Source: Clavibacter nebraskensis NCPPB 2581 (GTDB lineage Bacteria > Actinomycetota > Actinomycetes > Actinomycetales > Microbacteriaceae). From it: a DNA stretch of 64,000 bases. Positions 25,656 through 34,636 of this stretch are shown here, piece after piece (within the stretch, counting starts at the first letter, position 1; each line of letters begins with the position of its first letter). The notes below the pieces were generated by a model. It ran no database searches. It saw only the letters and a list, made by a program, of their open reading frames with translations, and was not told where the DNA came from. Both the position numbers and the translations under genes were made by a program. The stretch is taken from NCBI RefSeq assembly GCF_000355695.1, contig NC_020891.1:1550001-1614000 (forward strand). Direction: 5' to 3'.

Positions 25656-26122
25656 GCGAGCGTCAGCGCGTAGCAGCGCGAGCCCTCGGAGTCCGCGTAG
25701 GCGCCGAAGCGCGGGATCTCCGTCCAGCCCTCGCGCACGTAGAACCGCATCGCGTCGGGCTGCTCCGGGCCGGTCTCGAGCACCAGGTCGACCACGCCGA
25801 GCTCGCGGGCCGTCTCCTCGAGGGCGCGGAGGACGGCCGTCGCGACGCCCGTGCCGCGGACGGCGGGCACCACGTACATGCGCGTGAGCTCCGCCCACGG
25901 CGTGCCGTCGCCGCGGTCGCCGAGCGGCCGGATCCCGCCGCAGCCGACGGGGGCCCCGTCCGCGTCGCGCGCCACGAGGAACGCGGCCATGTCGTCGGCC
26001 GTGGGCTTCGTGCCCGGCTCCGTGTCGCCGCCGTAGCGGAGGTCGAGCTCGGCGCGCTGGGCGGCGCGGAGGGCGACCGCGGCGGCGGCGTCCCACGCGA
26101 CCCGCGAGATGGTGAGGTCCAT
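25652..26122 (-). CDS. GNAT family N-acetyltransferase
   Basis: A 156-residue acetyltransferase. The acetyl-CoA site is MYVVPAVRGTGVATAVLRALEE, and VLETGPEQPDAMRFYVREGW gives the end of the fold. Substrate unknown. It overlaps the UbiA start (GTGA), so the two are coupled. ATG at 26122 has CAGGAT 6 bases upstream. Confidence 0.85.
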   Translation of the reverse strand: MDLTISRVAWDAAAAVALRAAQRAELDLRYGGDTEPGTKPTADDMAAFLVARDADGAPVGCGGIRPLGDRGDGTPWAELTRMYVVPAVRGTGVATAVLRALEETARELGVVDLVLETGPEQPDAMRFYVREGWTEIPRFGAYADSEGSRCYALTLA

Positions 26123-26128
26123 GCGTCG

Positions 26129-26134
26129 ATCCTG
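26129..26134 (-). promoter_or_regulatory. -10 hexamer CAGGAT, probable leaderless start
   Basis: CAGGAT on the minus strand, 6 bases before the ATG at 26122. It faces the TACCCT element of the divergent gene 32 bases away. Confidence 0.4.
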
Positions 26135-26166
26135 CCGCACGGCAGGGCGGATGCCGACCGCGCCGG

Positions 26167-26172
26167 TACCCT
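26167..26172 (+). promoter_or_regulatory. -10 hexamer TACCCT, probable leaderless start
   Basis: TACCCT is followed by six bases and the ATG at 26179; no ribosome binding site is present. Confidence 0.5.
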
Positions 26173-26178
26173 GCTGGC

Positions 26179-26715
26179 ATGAGGATCCGCCCCGCCGAGC
26201 CCCGTGACATCGACGACCTGCTGGCGATCCGCAACGACGCGATCCTCCACGGCACCGCCCTCTGGACGGAGGATCCGGTCGACCGCGCCGAACGCGAGCG
26301 GTGGTTCCGCGAGACGACGGAGGCGGGCGATCCGATCCTCGTCGCCGAGGTCGACGGCGCGTTCGCGGGCTACGGGACCTACGGGCCGTGGCGGCGCCTG
26401 TCCGGCTACCGGTTCTCGGTGGAGGACTCGGTCTACGTCCGCGACGCCTTCCAGGGTCAGGGCGTCGGCCGCGCGCTCGTCGAGGCGGTCGTCGAGCACG
26501 CACGGGCGGCCGGGAAGCGCGCCGTGTTCGCGGACATCGAGGCCCGCAACACCGGCTCCATCCGCCTCCACGAGCGGCTCGGCTTCCGGCGGGTGGGGCT
26601 GCTGCCCGGCATCGGCTGGAAGTTCGGCCGCCCGCTCGACCTCGCGATCCTGCACCTGCCGCTGGTCGACGACGCGGAGGCGCAGCAGGACGCGGACGGC
26701 GGCACCGCGCGCTGA
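26179..26715 (+). CDS. GNAT acetyltransferase, phosphinothricin/methionine-sulfone type
   Basis: A 178-residue acetyltransferase of the PAT/MnaT group. It begins MRIRPAEPRDIDDLLAIRND and carries GTALWTEDPVDRAERERWF, the PAT-family aromatic segment. The acetyl-CoA site is VRDAFQGQGVGRALVEAVV, and GWKFGRPLDLAILHL is the typical end. Relatives acetylate methionine sulfone, sulfoximine or phosphinothricin; natural resistance to such glutamine-synthetase inhibitors is possible but unproven. Confidence 0.87.
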   Translation: MRIRPAEPRDIDDLLAIRNDAILHGTALWTEDPVDRAERERWFRETTEAGDPILVAEVDGAFAGYGTYGPWRRLSGYRFSVEDSVYVRDAFQGQGVGRALVEAVVEHARAAGKRAVFADIEARNTGSIRLHERLGFRRVGLLPGIGWKFGRPLDLAILHLPLVDDAEAQQDADGGTAR

Positions 26716-26757
26716 CCCGCGCGCTGATCCCGCGGGCGATCCGCACGCCGCACGATC

Positions 26758-26805
26758 GAGAGGCCCGGCACGGGGCGCGGGAACGCCACGGGTGCCGGGC
26801 CTCTC
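26758..26805. terminator. Hairpin terminator, 14-bp stem
   Basis: Arms 26758-26771 and 26792-26805 (GAGAGGCCCGGCAC and its complement) pair perfectly around a 20-base loop, 43 bases after the GNAT stop. No T run. The rest of the 316-base convergent gap (26716-27031) holds no gene I can support. Confidence 0.65.
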
Positions 26806-27031
26806 CGGGGATCACGGTCCTTCGGGGGACGGGTGATCTCCGTGGTCCGGGAGCCGTCCGATCCGGGGGAGTGGAGGGACGTGCTCGTCGGGTTGCGAGC
26901 GCATGGTCCAAGGGGGGGTAAGGGCCGTGCGCTCATGGACGACTCTAGCCGGGTCCTCATTTATGCGGACACCTGGGTGTGGCCCCAGAAGGAGGGGCGC
27001 GCCGGTGGATCGGGCGGCGACCTCCGCCTGA

Positions 27032-27484
27032 TCAGTCCTGGGACTCGTCGAGCTCGCGCCCGCCGCCCGCGACGACGGCGTCGCGCAGCGCGTGGAACTG
27101 GTCGACCGTCAGGCCGTTGCGGAGGAGGTACGGCTCCACCCCGCCGCGGCCGGCCAGCGAGTGCAGCGCCTGGATGACGGGCGCGGGATCCCCGTCGACG
27201 GCGTGCTGGGCGGCGTCGCGGACGTCGAGCCCGCCCGCCACGAGCGCGAGGGCCACGACGAGCGCGTCCTCCGCCGACGCGGCGCGGGCGTCGTAGCGCT
27301 CCGCGGGCCCCCCGGCCTCGAGGCGGTCGGCCGCCTCGGCGACCCGCTCCGTGAGGTGCGCGCCGTCGGCGACCAGCAGGGCGACGAAGGCGGATGCGGG
27401 GGCGCCCGCGGCGGCGGGGACGGTGGTCGTCGCGGATCCGAGGATGCGGTCGGACGCCGGCGAGGCGGGAGCGGAGGAGGTCAT
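27032..27484 (-). CDS. Hypothetical protein, Ala-rich
   Basis: A 150-residue protein I do not recognise. After a Ser/Ala-rich start it is mostly helical, with a possible repeat-like core DALVVALALVAGGLDVRDAAQHAVDG and a more conserved-looking end EPYLLRNGLTVDQFHALRDAVV. No signal peptide or membrane helix. A GGAGG in the coding start region and the codon bias (third-position G/C) support that it is coding. Neighbours give no clue. Confidence 0.6.
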   Translation of the reverse strand: MTSSAPASPASDRILGSATTTVPAAAGAPASAFVALLVADGAHLTERVAEAADRLEAGGPAERYDARAASAEDALVVALALVAGGLDVRDAAQHAVDGDPAPVIQALHSLAGRGGVEPYLLRNGLTVDQFHALRDAVVAGGGRELDESQD

Positions 27485-27714
27485 GGCGGCGGCCCTTCGG
27501 TCGACGTGCGCGGTGCGGGTGGGTGCGGTGCCGGATCCGGGTGCCGACGGCGGATGCGGAGCCGGTGCCGGCCCCGCGCGTGGGCGCACCGGGTCGACGC
27601 CGATCCGGATGCGTGATCCGACCCTCGCCCGGCCGGGTGAACGGCCGGTGTCGCGCGCGCCGCCGGGCGGCCAACGCGACGCGGCCGGATCGCCCGCGGG
27701 GCTCGCGCGGATCG

Positions 27715-27731
27715 TCTACAAGTCGTAGAAT
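27715..27731 (+). promoter_or_regulatory. Palindromic operator candidate overlapping the cyd -10
   Basis: TCTAC-AAGTC-GTAGA (27715-27729) is a perfect 5+5 inverted repeat. TAGAAT (27726-27731) inside it fits a -10 box. It is one of the few A/T-rich spots in the 409-base gap before cydA. The half-site resembles the ACTACA/TGTAGT sites of BlaI/MecI-type repressors, but the match is partial. Confidence 0.4.
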
Positions 27732-27798
27732 CGAGGCGTCGCGATGGAGCCTCGCCACCCGCATGATCCGCCCTCCACAGGAAGCGCATCCGGTCGCC

Positions 27799-27897
27799 AT
27801 GACACCGCACCCCGTTCCCGAAGAGCACCACCCCGAAGACGCCCGCCCCGCGGCCCCCGACGCGGCCGGCCGCCGCCCGAGCGGTCGCCCCCAGTGA
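27799..27897 (+). CDS. Short upstream ORF coupled to cydA (32 codons)
   Basis: ATG at 27799 opens a 32-residue frame rich in Pro, His, Glu and Arg whose TGA overlaps the GTG of cydA as GTGA. cydA itself has no ribosome binding site, so translation of this small frame could deliver ribosomes to it. An AGGAAG lies about 14 bases before the ATG, rather far. It is hydrophilic, so it is not CydX. It may be only a chance frame. Confidence 0.35.
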   Translation: MTPHPVPEEHHPEDARPAAPDAAGRRPSGRPQ

Positions 27898-29306
27898 ACG
27901 AGCTCCTCGATCCTCTCGTCCTCTCGCGCTGGCAGTTCGGCCTCACGACCGTCTACCACTTCCTCTTCGTGCCGCTCACGATCGGCATGGCGTTCGTCTG
28001 CGCGCTCTACCAGACGGCCTGGGTGCGCACGGGGAAGCAGCACTACCTGCGGCTCACGCGCTTCTTCGGGCGGATCTTCCTCATCAACTTCGCGATGGGT
28101 ACCGTCACCGGCATCGTGCAGGAGTTCCAGTTCGGCATGAACTGGTCTGAGTACTCCCGCTTCGTCGGCGACGTGTTCGGCGCCCCGCTCGCGCTCGAGG
28201 GCCTGCTCGCGTTCTTCCTCGAGGCCTCGTTCATTGGCGTGTGGATCTTCGGCTGGGACAAGCTGCCGAAGCGGCTGCACCTCGCGTCCATCTGGGTGGT
28301 GTCGGTCGCGTCGATCCTGTCGGCCTACTTCATCCTGGCGGCCAACGCCTTCATGCAGAACCCGGTCGGCTACCGCATCGACGAGGCCCGGGGACGTGCC
28401 GAGCTCACCGACATCGGGGCGCTCCTCACCAACAAGGTCGCCCTCGCCGCGTTCCCGCACACGATCTTCGCGGCCTTCATGTGCGCGGCCGCCGTGATCA
28501 TCTCGGTCGCCGCCTGGCACCTGTCGCGCAACCAGCACCTCGAGACGATGATGCCGGCCATCAAGTTCGGCATGTGGTTCATGGTCGTCTCGGGCGCCCT
28601 CACCATCCTCTCGGGCGACCAGCTCGGCCTCGCCATGGTGCAGACGCAGCCCATGAAGATGGCCGCCGCCGAGGCGCACTACGACACCTCGTCCGGCGCC
28701 GCCGCCTCCTTCTCCCTCTTCACCTGGGGCACGCCGGACGGGTCGAGCGAGCTGTTCTCCATCCGGATCCCGTACCTGCTGTCGTTCCTGTCCACGCACA
28801 CGCTCGACGGCACCGTGCAGGGCATCAACGACCTGCAGGCGCAGTACGTCGCCAGCTACGGCCCCGGGGACTACACGCCCACCATCTGGGTCACGTACTG
28901 GGCGTTCCGCTGGATGATGGGCTTCGGCATGGCGGCCATCGGCGTCGCGGTCGCGGGCCTGTGGTTCACCCGACGGGGCCGCCGGATCACGAAGCCCTGG
29001 ATGTGGAAGGTCGCCATCTGGGCCGCCCCGCTGCCGCTGCTCGCCATGACGGTCGGCTGGATCTTCACGGAGATGGGCCGCCAGCCCTGGATCGTGTTCA
29101 GCCTGCTGCAGACCTCGTCCGCGGTCTCGCCGAACGTCACCGGGATCCAGGTGCTGCTCTCGCTCGTCGCGTTCACCGTGGTCTACGGGTCGCTCGCGGT
29201 GGTCGAGTTCCGCCTCATCCTGAAGGCTGCCCAGAAGGGGCCGGAACCGGAGCGCGAGCCGGACCCCGTCACGGGCGAGGTCGCGCGGGAAGCGAGCGTG
29301 TACTGA
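27894..29306 (+). CDS. cydA: Cytochrome bd ubiquinol/menaquinol oxidase subunit I
   Basis: A 470-residue membrane protein. It opens ELLDPLVLSRWQFGLTTVYHF (the haem b595 His region), contains NFAMGTVTGIVQEFQFGMNW and the quinol-oxidising Q-loop region with KMAAAEAHYDT, and ends with the hallmark GWIFTEMGRQPW. It carries haems b558, b595 and d and reduces O2 to water with high affinity. GTG start without a ribosome binding site; see the short upstream frame. First gene of cydABDC. Confidence 0.95.
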   Translation: MNELLDPLVLSRWQFGLTTVYHFLFVPLTIGMAFVCALYQTAWVRTGKQHYLRLTRFFGRIFLINFAMGTVTGIVQEFQFGMNWSEYSRFVGDVFGAPLALEGLLAFFLEASFIGVWIFGWDKLPKRLHLASIWVVSVASILSAYFILAANAFMQNPVGYRIDEARGRAELTDIGALLTNKVALAAFPHTIFAAFMCAAAVIISVAAWHLSRNQHLETMMPAIKFGMWFMVVSGALTILSGDQLGLAMVQTQPMKMAAAEAHYDTSSGAAASFSLFTWGTPDGSSELFSIRIPYLLSFLSTHTLDGTVQGINDLQAQYVASYGPGDYTPTIWVTYWAFRWMMGFGMAAIGVAVAGLWFTRRGRRITKPWMWKVAIWAAPLPLLAMTVGWIFTEMGRQPWIVFSLLQTSSAVSPNVTGIQVLLSLVAFTVVYGSLAVVEFRLILKAAQKGPEPEREPDPVTGEVAREASVY

Positions 29307-30310
29307 TGGAGCTCACCACCCTCTGGTTCGGCGTCATCGCCTTCCTGTTCGTCGGCTACTTCGTGCTCGACGGCTTCGACTTCGGCGTGGGCATGAGCCT
29401 GCCGTTCCTCGCGAAGGACGACACCGACCGCCGCGTGCTCATCAACACCATCGGACCGGTCTGGGACCTCAACGAGACGTGGCTCATCGTCGCGGGGGCG
29501 GCGCTCTTCGCGGCCTTCCCCGAGTGGTACGCGACGATGTTCAGCGGGTTCTACCTGCTGCTCGTCGCGATCCTCATCACGCTCATCCTCCGCGGGGTCT
29601 CGTTCGAGTTCCGGCACCAGGGGGCGTCGGACCGGTGGCGCGGGTGGTTCGACGCGATGATCGTCGTGGGCTCCGTCGTGCCGTCGTTCCTCTGGGGCGT
29701 CGTGTTCGCGAACGTGGTGCGCGGCGTGCCGATGGACGCCAACCACGACTACACGGGATCCACGCTCGACCTGCTGAACCCCTACGCGCTCCTCGGCGGG
29801 CTCACGACGCTGTCGCTGTTCCTCGTCAACGGCCTGCAGTTCGCGGCGCTCAAGACCGACGGGCCGATCCGCGCCCGCGCCCGGCTGCTGTCCATGCGCG
29901 TCGGCGCCGTGACCATCGTGATCGCGGCGGCCTTCCTCGTCTGGACCACGCTCGCGCACGGGTCGGCGCTGTCGGCGCTCGTCTCCGCGCTGGCGGCCGT
30001 CGCGCTCGTCGGCTCGTACCTCGCCAACGTGCGGGGTCGGGAGTGGTGGGCGTTCGGGCTGCTCGCCCTCACCATCGCGCTCGCGGTCGCCAGCCTCTTC
30101 ACGGCGCTGCACCCGTACGTCATGCCCGCGTCGAACGACCCGGCGTACGGCCTCACGCTGGAGAACGCGTCGTCGTCGCCGTACACGCTCACGATCATGA
30201 CGTGGGCCGCGGGCTTCGCGCTGCCGCTGATCCTCGCGTACCAGGCGTGGACGTACTGGGTGTTCCGCAAGCGCATCACGCGCGCCGTCATCGCCCAGGC
30301 CGCGCACTAG
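29306..30310 (+). CDS. cydB: Cytochrome bd oxidase subunit II
   Basis: A 334-residue membrane protein with the opening LWFGVIAFLFVGYFVLDGFDFGVG and GPVWDLNETWLIVAGAALFAAFPEWYA, both CydB signatures. Its ATG overlaps the cydA stop by one base (TGATG). Together with CydA it forms the terminal oxidase. Confidence 0.95.
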   Translation: MELTTLWFGVIAFLFVGYFVLDGFDFGVGMSLPFLAKDDTDRRVLINTIGPVWDLNETWLIVAGAALFAAFPEWYATMFSGFYLLLVAILITLILRGVSFEFRHQGASDRWRGWFDAMIVVGSVVPSFLWGVVFANVVRGVPMDANHDYTGSTLDLLNPYALLGGLTTLSLFLVNGLQFAALKTDGPIRARARLLSMRVGAVTIVIAAAFLVWTTLAHGSALSALVSALAAVALVGSYLANVRGREWWAFGLLALTIALAVASLFTALHPYVMPASNDPAYGLTLENASSSPYTLTIMTWAAGFALPLILAYQAWTYWVFRKRITRAVIAQAAH

Positions 30311-30317
30311 GGGCGCC

Positions 30318-32066
30318 GTGAAGCCCCTGGATCCGCGGCTGCTGCGGCACTCCGCGTCGGCCCGCACCATGCTCGCCGTGGGCGCCGTCGTGAGCGTGGT
30401 GCAGACGGCCGCGCTCGTCGCGTTCTGCTGGTCGCTCACGCAGCTCGTCGTGCGGGCGATCGGCGGTGCGGATCAGGCCGCGCTCGCGCCCGTGCTCGCG
30501 CTGGCGGTCGGATCCGCCGTCGTGCGCGGCGCGGCGGCATGGCTCCTCGACGTGACCGGCGCGCGCGGCGCTGCCCGGGTCACGGCCGAGTTGCGCCGGC
30601 GCGCGCTCCGGGCGATCGCCGACCTCGGTCCCGCGTGGACGGCCGCCCGCAGCCGCGGGCGCCTCGCGACCATCGTCGGCCCCGGGCTCGACGCGCTCGA
30701 CCCGTACTTCGCGCGCTACGTGCCGCAGCTGATCCTCACGGCGCTGGCGACGCCGATCGTCGTGGCCGTGCTCCTCCTGTCGGACCCGCTGACGGGCGTG
30801 ACCGTGCTCGTGACGCTGCCCGTCATCCCCGTCTTCATGGTGCTCGTCGGCTGGGCGACGCAGGAGGTGCAGCGGCGGCAGTGGTCGCGCCTCACCGAGC
30901 TCGCGTCCAGCTTCCTCGAGGTGGTCGACGGACTGTCGACGCTGCTGGTCTTCCGGCGCGCGCGGCGGCAGACCGCGCGGATCCGCCGCGTCACCGAGGA
31001 GTACCGCGTCGAGACCATGCGGGTGCTCCGGATCTCGTTCCTCTCCGGCTTCGTGCTGGAGCTCGCGGCGTCGCTGTCGGTCGCGCTCGTGGCGGTGTCG
31101 GTGGGCGTGCGCCTCATCGGCGGGCAGCTGGACCTCGAGGTCGGGCTCTTCGTGCTGCTGCTCGCGCCCGAGGCGTTCCTGCCGATCCGGCAGGTGGGCG
31201 TGCAGTTCCACGCGGCCGCCGAGGGGGTCGCGGCCGCCGACGACGTGCTCGGGATCCTCGAGGAGGAGCGGGCGGCACGCGCGACGCGTCCCGTGCCGGG
31301 CCCCGCGACCGCGACGCCTCCCGCGGGCGACGCGCTCGTGATCCGCGACCTCGCCGTCGCACGTGGCGACCGCGCCGTGCTGTCCGGCGTCTCCGCGCGA
31401 TTCCCGCGCGGCCGCGTCACGGCCGTGACCGGGCCGAGCGGCGTCGGCAAGTCCTCGCTGCTCGGGGCGATGCTCGGCCACCTGCCCGCGGGCGGAGCCG
31501 CGGGTTGGATCGACGACGACGCGTCCTCCCTGCGGCCGCCCGTCCCGACCGAGATCGCCTGGGCGGGACAGCGTCCGGGGCTCGTCGCGGGGACGGTGCG
31601 CGAGAACGTGGCGCTGGGCGTCGCGGATCCCGACGACGCGCTCGTGCGGCGTGCGCTCGCGCTCGCGGCGGCCGACGGCATCGACCCCGACCTCGTCCTC
31701 GGCGTCGGCGGGCAGGGGCTCTCGGGCGGGCAGGCCCAGCGGGTGGCCGTCGCGCGCGCCGTGCATCGCGCGCTCGCGCTCGACTGCCCGCTCGTGCTGC
31801 TCGACGAGCCGAGCTCCGCGCTCGACGCGGCGACCGAGGAACGGCTCGCCGCGGGGATCCGCGCGCTCGCCGACCAGGGTCGCGCGGTCGTGGTCGTCAC
31901 CCACCGCGGCGCGCTCGTGCGGGCCGCGGACGCCGAGCTGCGTCTGGGCGGGGCATCCGGCGAGGACGACGCCCCGGCCGCCGTCGGATCATCGGTCGGC
32001 GCTGGCCGCGTCGCTCCCGCCCGCATCGCGCCGGAGCCCGCCTGGCGCGCGCAGGTGGCGCCGTGA
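30318..32066 (+). CDS. cydD: ABC exporter CydD (thiol exporter needed for cytochrome bd)
   Basis: A 582-residue half-transporter: six-helix membrane domain to about residue 320, then an ATPase with Walker A GPSGVGKSS, signature LSGGQAQRVAVARAV and Walker B LVLLDEPSSALD. CydDC exports glutathione/cysteine or haem-related compounds and is required for bd assembly. GTG start 7 bases after cydB; Ala/Pro-rich tail. Its stop overlaps cydC as GTGA. Confidence 0.93.
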   Translation: MKPLDPRLLRHSASARTMLAVGAVVSVVQTAALVAFCWSLTQLVVRAIGGADQAALAPVLALAVGSAVVRGAAAWLLDVTGARGAARVTAELRRRALRAIADLGPAWTAARSRGRLATIVGPGLDALDPYFARYVPQLILTALATPIVVAVLLLSDPLTGVTVLVTLPVIPVFMVLVGWATQEVQRRQWSRLTELASSFLEVVDGLSTLLVFRRARRQTARIRRVTEEYRVETMRVLRISFLSGFVLELAASLSVALVAVSVGVRLIGGQLDLEVGLFVLLLAPEAFLPIRQVGVQFHAAAEGVAAADDVLGILEEERAARATRPVPGPATATPPAGDALVIRDLAVARGDRAVLSGVSARFPRGRVTAVTGPSGVGKSSLLGAMLGHLPAGGAAGWIDDDASSLRPPVPTEIAWAGQRPGLVAGTVRENVALGVADPDDALVRRALALAAADGIDPDLVLGVGGQGLSGGQAQRVAVARAVHRALALDCPLVLLDEPSSALDAATEERLAAGIRALADQGRAVVVVTHRGALVRAADAELRLGGASGEDDAPAAVGSSVGAGRVAPARIAPEPAWRAQVAP

Positions 32067-33754
32067 ACCGGGACGGCGTCCTCCGGCTCGCCCAGCCGCC
32101 CACGCGCCGCACCCTGCCCGGCCTGCTGGCGGGCCTCGCGAGCGCGGTCGGCGCGGTCGCGCTCCTCGCGACCTCGGCCTGGCTCATCACGCGCGCGTCC
32201 GAGCAGCCGCCGATCCTGTTCCTCGGCATGGCGATCGTCGGGGTCCGCGCCTTCGCGCTCGGGCGCGCCGCGTTCCGCTACCTCGAGCGCATCACGAGCC
32301 ACGACGCGGCCTTCCGCGCGCTGGCGACGCTGCGCGTGGGCGTCTTCGAGCGCCTCCTCCCGTTCGCGCCCGCCGGCCTCCGCGACACGCGCCGCGGCGA
32401 TCTCCTCGCCCGGCTCGTCGGCGACGTCGACCGCCTCCAGGACCTCCCGCTGCGCGTCGTCCAGCCGCTCGCGGTGTCGGTGGTCGTGCAGGCGGCGAGC
32501 GTCGCGGTCGTGGGGGCGGTCCTCCCGGCGGCGGGCATCGCCCTCGCCGTCGTGCTCGGGGTCGCGCTCGTCGTCGGGATCGGCGCGACCACGGCTCTGG
32601 CGGGGCGCGCCGAGACGCGGATCGCGCCGCTCCGCGCCCGCCTGCAGGATCTGGTGCTCGACTTCGTCGGCGGGCTCGACGTCCTGACCTCGTTCGGGGC
32701 GGTGGACGATCGCCTCGCCGCGATCGACCGGGCCGCCACCGAGCTCCGGCGCGCGGAGCTGCGCAGCGCCGCGGCGGCGGGCGTCACCACGGGCGTCGTG
32801 CTCGCCGGCACGGGCGCGGTCGCCGGGTGGACCGTGCTGCAGGGCGTGCCGGGGCTCGCTTCCGGGACGCTGGACCCCGCCTGGCTCGCGCTGGCCGCGC
32901 TGGTGCCGCTCGCGCTCGTCGAGCAGGCGACCGCCGTGCCGCTCGCGGTGCAGGCGTGGCGGCGCGTGCGCACGAGCGCGGAGCGCGTGGCGGGCGTCGT
33001 GCCGGAGACGGTGCCCGACGAGATCCCGCGGGAGCCGGACGACGCCGCCGACGCGCAGCCCGTCACCGCCGACGCGTCGCCCGCGGGCACGACGCTCGAG
33101 GTCCGCGACCTCGTCACGCGCTGGCCCGGCGCCGACGAGGACGCCCTCGCGCCCGTGTCGCTCGTGGTGCGGCCGGGGGAGACGGTCGTCGTGCGCGGCC
33201 CGAGCGGATCCGGCAAGTCGTCGCTCGCGGCCGCCCTCGCCCGCTTCCTCGAGTCGCGCGGCGCCTACGAGCTGGACGGCCGGGACGCCCGGTCGATGCC
33301 GCCGTCGGCCGTGCGGCGGATCGTCGGCCTCTGCGAGCAGGCGCCGCACCTCTTCGACGCGAGCATCCGGCAGAACCTGCTCTTCGCGCGCGACGACGCG
33401 ACCGACGACGAGCTCGTCGCCGTGCTCGCGCGCGTGGGCCTCGCGGACTGGACGGCCGGTCGGGGCGGCCTCGACGCGCGCGTCGGCGACCGCGGCGGCC
33501 TCGTCTCCGGCGGGCAGGCGCAGCGGATCGCCCTGGCACGGGCCCTGCTCGCCGACTTCCCGGTGCTCGTCCTCGACGAGCCGACGGCGGACGTCGACGC
33601 CGAGCGCGCCCGCGCCGTGCTGCGCGACGTGCTGACGGCCGCGCGCGACCGCGGTCCCGGGGTGCTCCTGCTGACGCACACGGACGTGCCGCACGACCTC
33701 GTGGACCGGACGGTCGAGCTGCGGGTCGCCGGCGACCGCGTCCGGACGGAGTGA
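32063..33754 (+). CDS. cydC: ABC exporter CydC
   Basis: A 563-residue partner of CydD with an N-terminal membrane domain (SAWLITRASEQPPILFLGMAIVG, FRYLERITSHDAAF are CydC-like) and an ATPase with Walker A GPSGSGKSS, Q-loop GLCEQAPHLFDASI, signature VSGGQAQRIALARAL and Walker B VLVLDEPTADVD. It completes the cydABDC operon. Confidence 0.93.
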   Translation: MNRDGVLRLAQPPTRRTLPGLLAGLASAVGAVALLATSAWLITRASEQPPILFLGMAIVGVRAFALGRAAFRYLERITSHDAAFRALATLRVGVFERLLPFAPAGLRDTRRGDLLARLVGDVDRLQDLPLRVVQPLAVSVVVQAASVAVVGAVLPAAGIALAVVLGVALVVGIGATTALAGRAETRIAPLRARLQDLVLDFVGGLDVLTSFGAVDDRLAAIDRAATELRRAELRSAAAAGVTTGVVLAGTGAVAGWTVLQGVPGLASGTLDPAWLALAALVPLALVEQATAVPLAVQAWRRVRTSAERVAGVVPETVPDEIPREPDDAADAQPVTADASPAGTTLEVRDLVTRWPGADEDALAPVSLVVRPGETVVVRGPSGSGKSSLAAALARFLESRGAYELDGRDARSMPPSAVRRIVGLCEQAPHLFDASIRQNLLFARDDATDDELVAVLARVGLADWTAGRGGLDARVGDRGGLVSGGQAQRIALARALLADFPVLVLDEPTADVDAERARAVLRDVLTAARDRGPGVLLLTHTDVPHDLVDRTVELRVAGDRVRTE

Positions 33755-33764
33755 CGCGGCGTCG

Positions 33765-34583
33765 TCAGCCCGCGGGCAGCTCGCGCCGCAGCGCATCCAG
33801 CCGCGTGCGCCACGCGCGCACGCGGCCGGGCTCGGCGGCGGTGGCCGGGCCGTCGATCCAGCCGCGCACCAGGCGGATCCCGTGCAGCGCGCTGACCGCC
33901 CACACCTCGCGGCCGTCGAGGTCGGCCGGCCGCACCCGCTCGTGCAGCACGTCGACGCCGAGGGCCGTCGCCAGGGCGACGATGCTGCGCTCGGTGACGC
34001 TCGGGATCCGCGGCACGTCGCCCTCGACGACCGCGAGAGCGTCGCCGTGCCACCACAGGATCGCGCTGTAGGCGCCCTCCACGATCGTGCCGTCGGCCGC
34101 GAGGATCACCGCCTCGCCCGCGCCGTACCGGGACGCGCGGCTGCGCAGGGCTCCCAGCGCGTGCAGGTCAGGTCCCTTGACGCGCGGCATCGTGCGCGGA
34201 TCCGGGCCGTCGTGGTCGCGGAGCACCACCGACGCCGTGCGCTCCGGCGCCGGTCGCACGAGGAGCCGCGCGGTGTCGCCGTCGGGCCCGCGGAGCGCCT
34301 CGACGCGCGGGAACCACGCGCCGTCCCGGGGCAGCGCGGCGACCGCGGCGTCGAGGAAGGCGGCGGGATCCGGCACGGCCGCGGCCTGCACGCGCAGCGA
34401 CGCGAGGAAGCGCTGGCGGTGCACGTCGAGCGCGAGGACGCGGCCGTCGTCGACGAGGAACGAGTCGGCCGCGAGCACCCGGTGCCCGGCGGGTCGCGCC
34501 TCCTCGAGCCCTCCACCGGCGGGATCCGCGGGTTCCGGCGCCCAGCCCGCCGCGGTCCACCGGAGGATCTTCTCGGAACTCAT
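33765..34583 (-). CDS. pabC: Class IV aminotransferase, probable aminodeoxychorismate lyase
   Basis: A 272-residue PLP enzyme of fold type IV. The PLP Lys is in MPRVKGPDLH and the second motif is TIVEGAYSAILWW, with IPSVTERSIVALA later. Divergent neighbour is pabB, so conversion of aminodeoxychorismate to p-aminobenzoate for folate is the likely job; a branched-chain or D-amino-acid role is less likely. ATG at 34583 has TAGCCT 7 bases upstream. Confidence 0.8.
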   Translation of the reverse strand: MSSEKILRWTAAGWAPEPADPAGGGLEEARPAGHRVLAADSFLVDDGRVLALDVHRQRFLASLRVQAAAVPDPAAFLDAAVAALPRDGAWFPRVEALRGPDGDTARLLVRPAPERTASVVLRDHDGPDPRTMPRVKGPDLHALGALRSRASRYGAGEAVILAADGTIVEGAYSAILWWHGDALAVVEGDVPRIPSVTERSIVALATALGVDVLHERVRPADLDGREVWAVSALHGIRLVRGWIDGPATAAEPGRVRAWRTRLDALRRELPAG

Positions 34584-34590
34584 ACCCTTG

Positions 34591-34596
34591 AGGCTA
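34591..34596 (-). promoter_or_regulatory. -10 hexamer TAGCCT, probable leaderless start of pabC
   Basis: TAGCCT on the minus strand with 7 bases to the ATG at 34583. Confidence 0.45.
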
Positions 34597-34636
34597 GGCG
34601 GCCACCGGGTGCGCTCACGACACCGGGAGGCCGAGG

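Noticed and set aside
26936-27177. Small plus-strand frame starting MDDSSRVLIYADTW
   Set aside because: It runs antisense into the hypothetical gene, turns into Arg-rich sequence and has no ribosome binding site or -10 box at the right distance.
27799-27897. CydX small subunit of cytochrome bd
   Set aside because: CydX is a hydrophobic single-helix peptide encoded after cydB; this frame is hydrophilic and lies before cydA.
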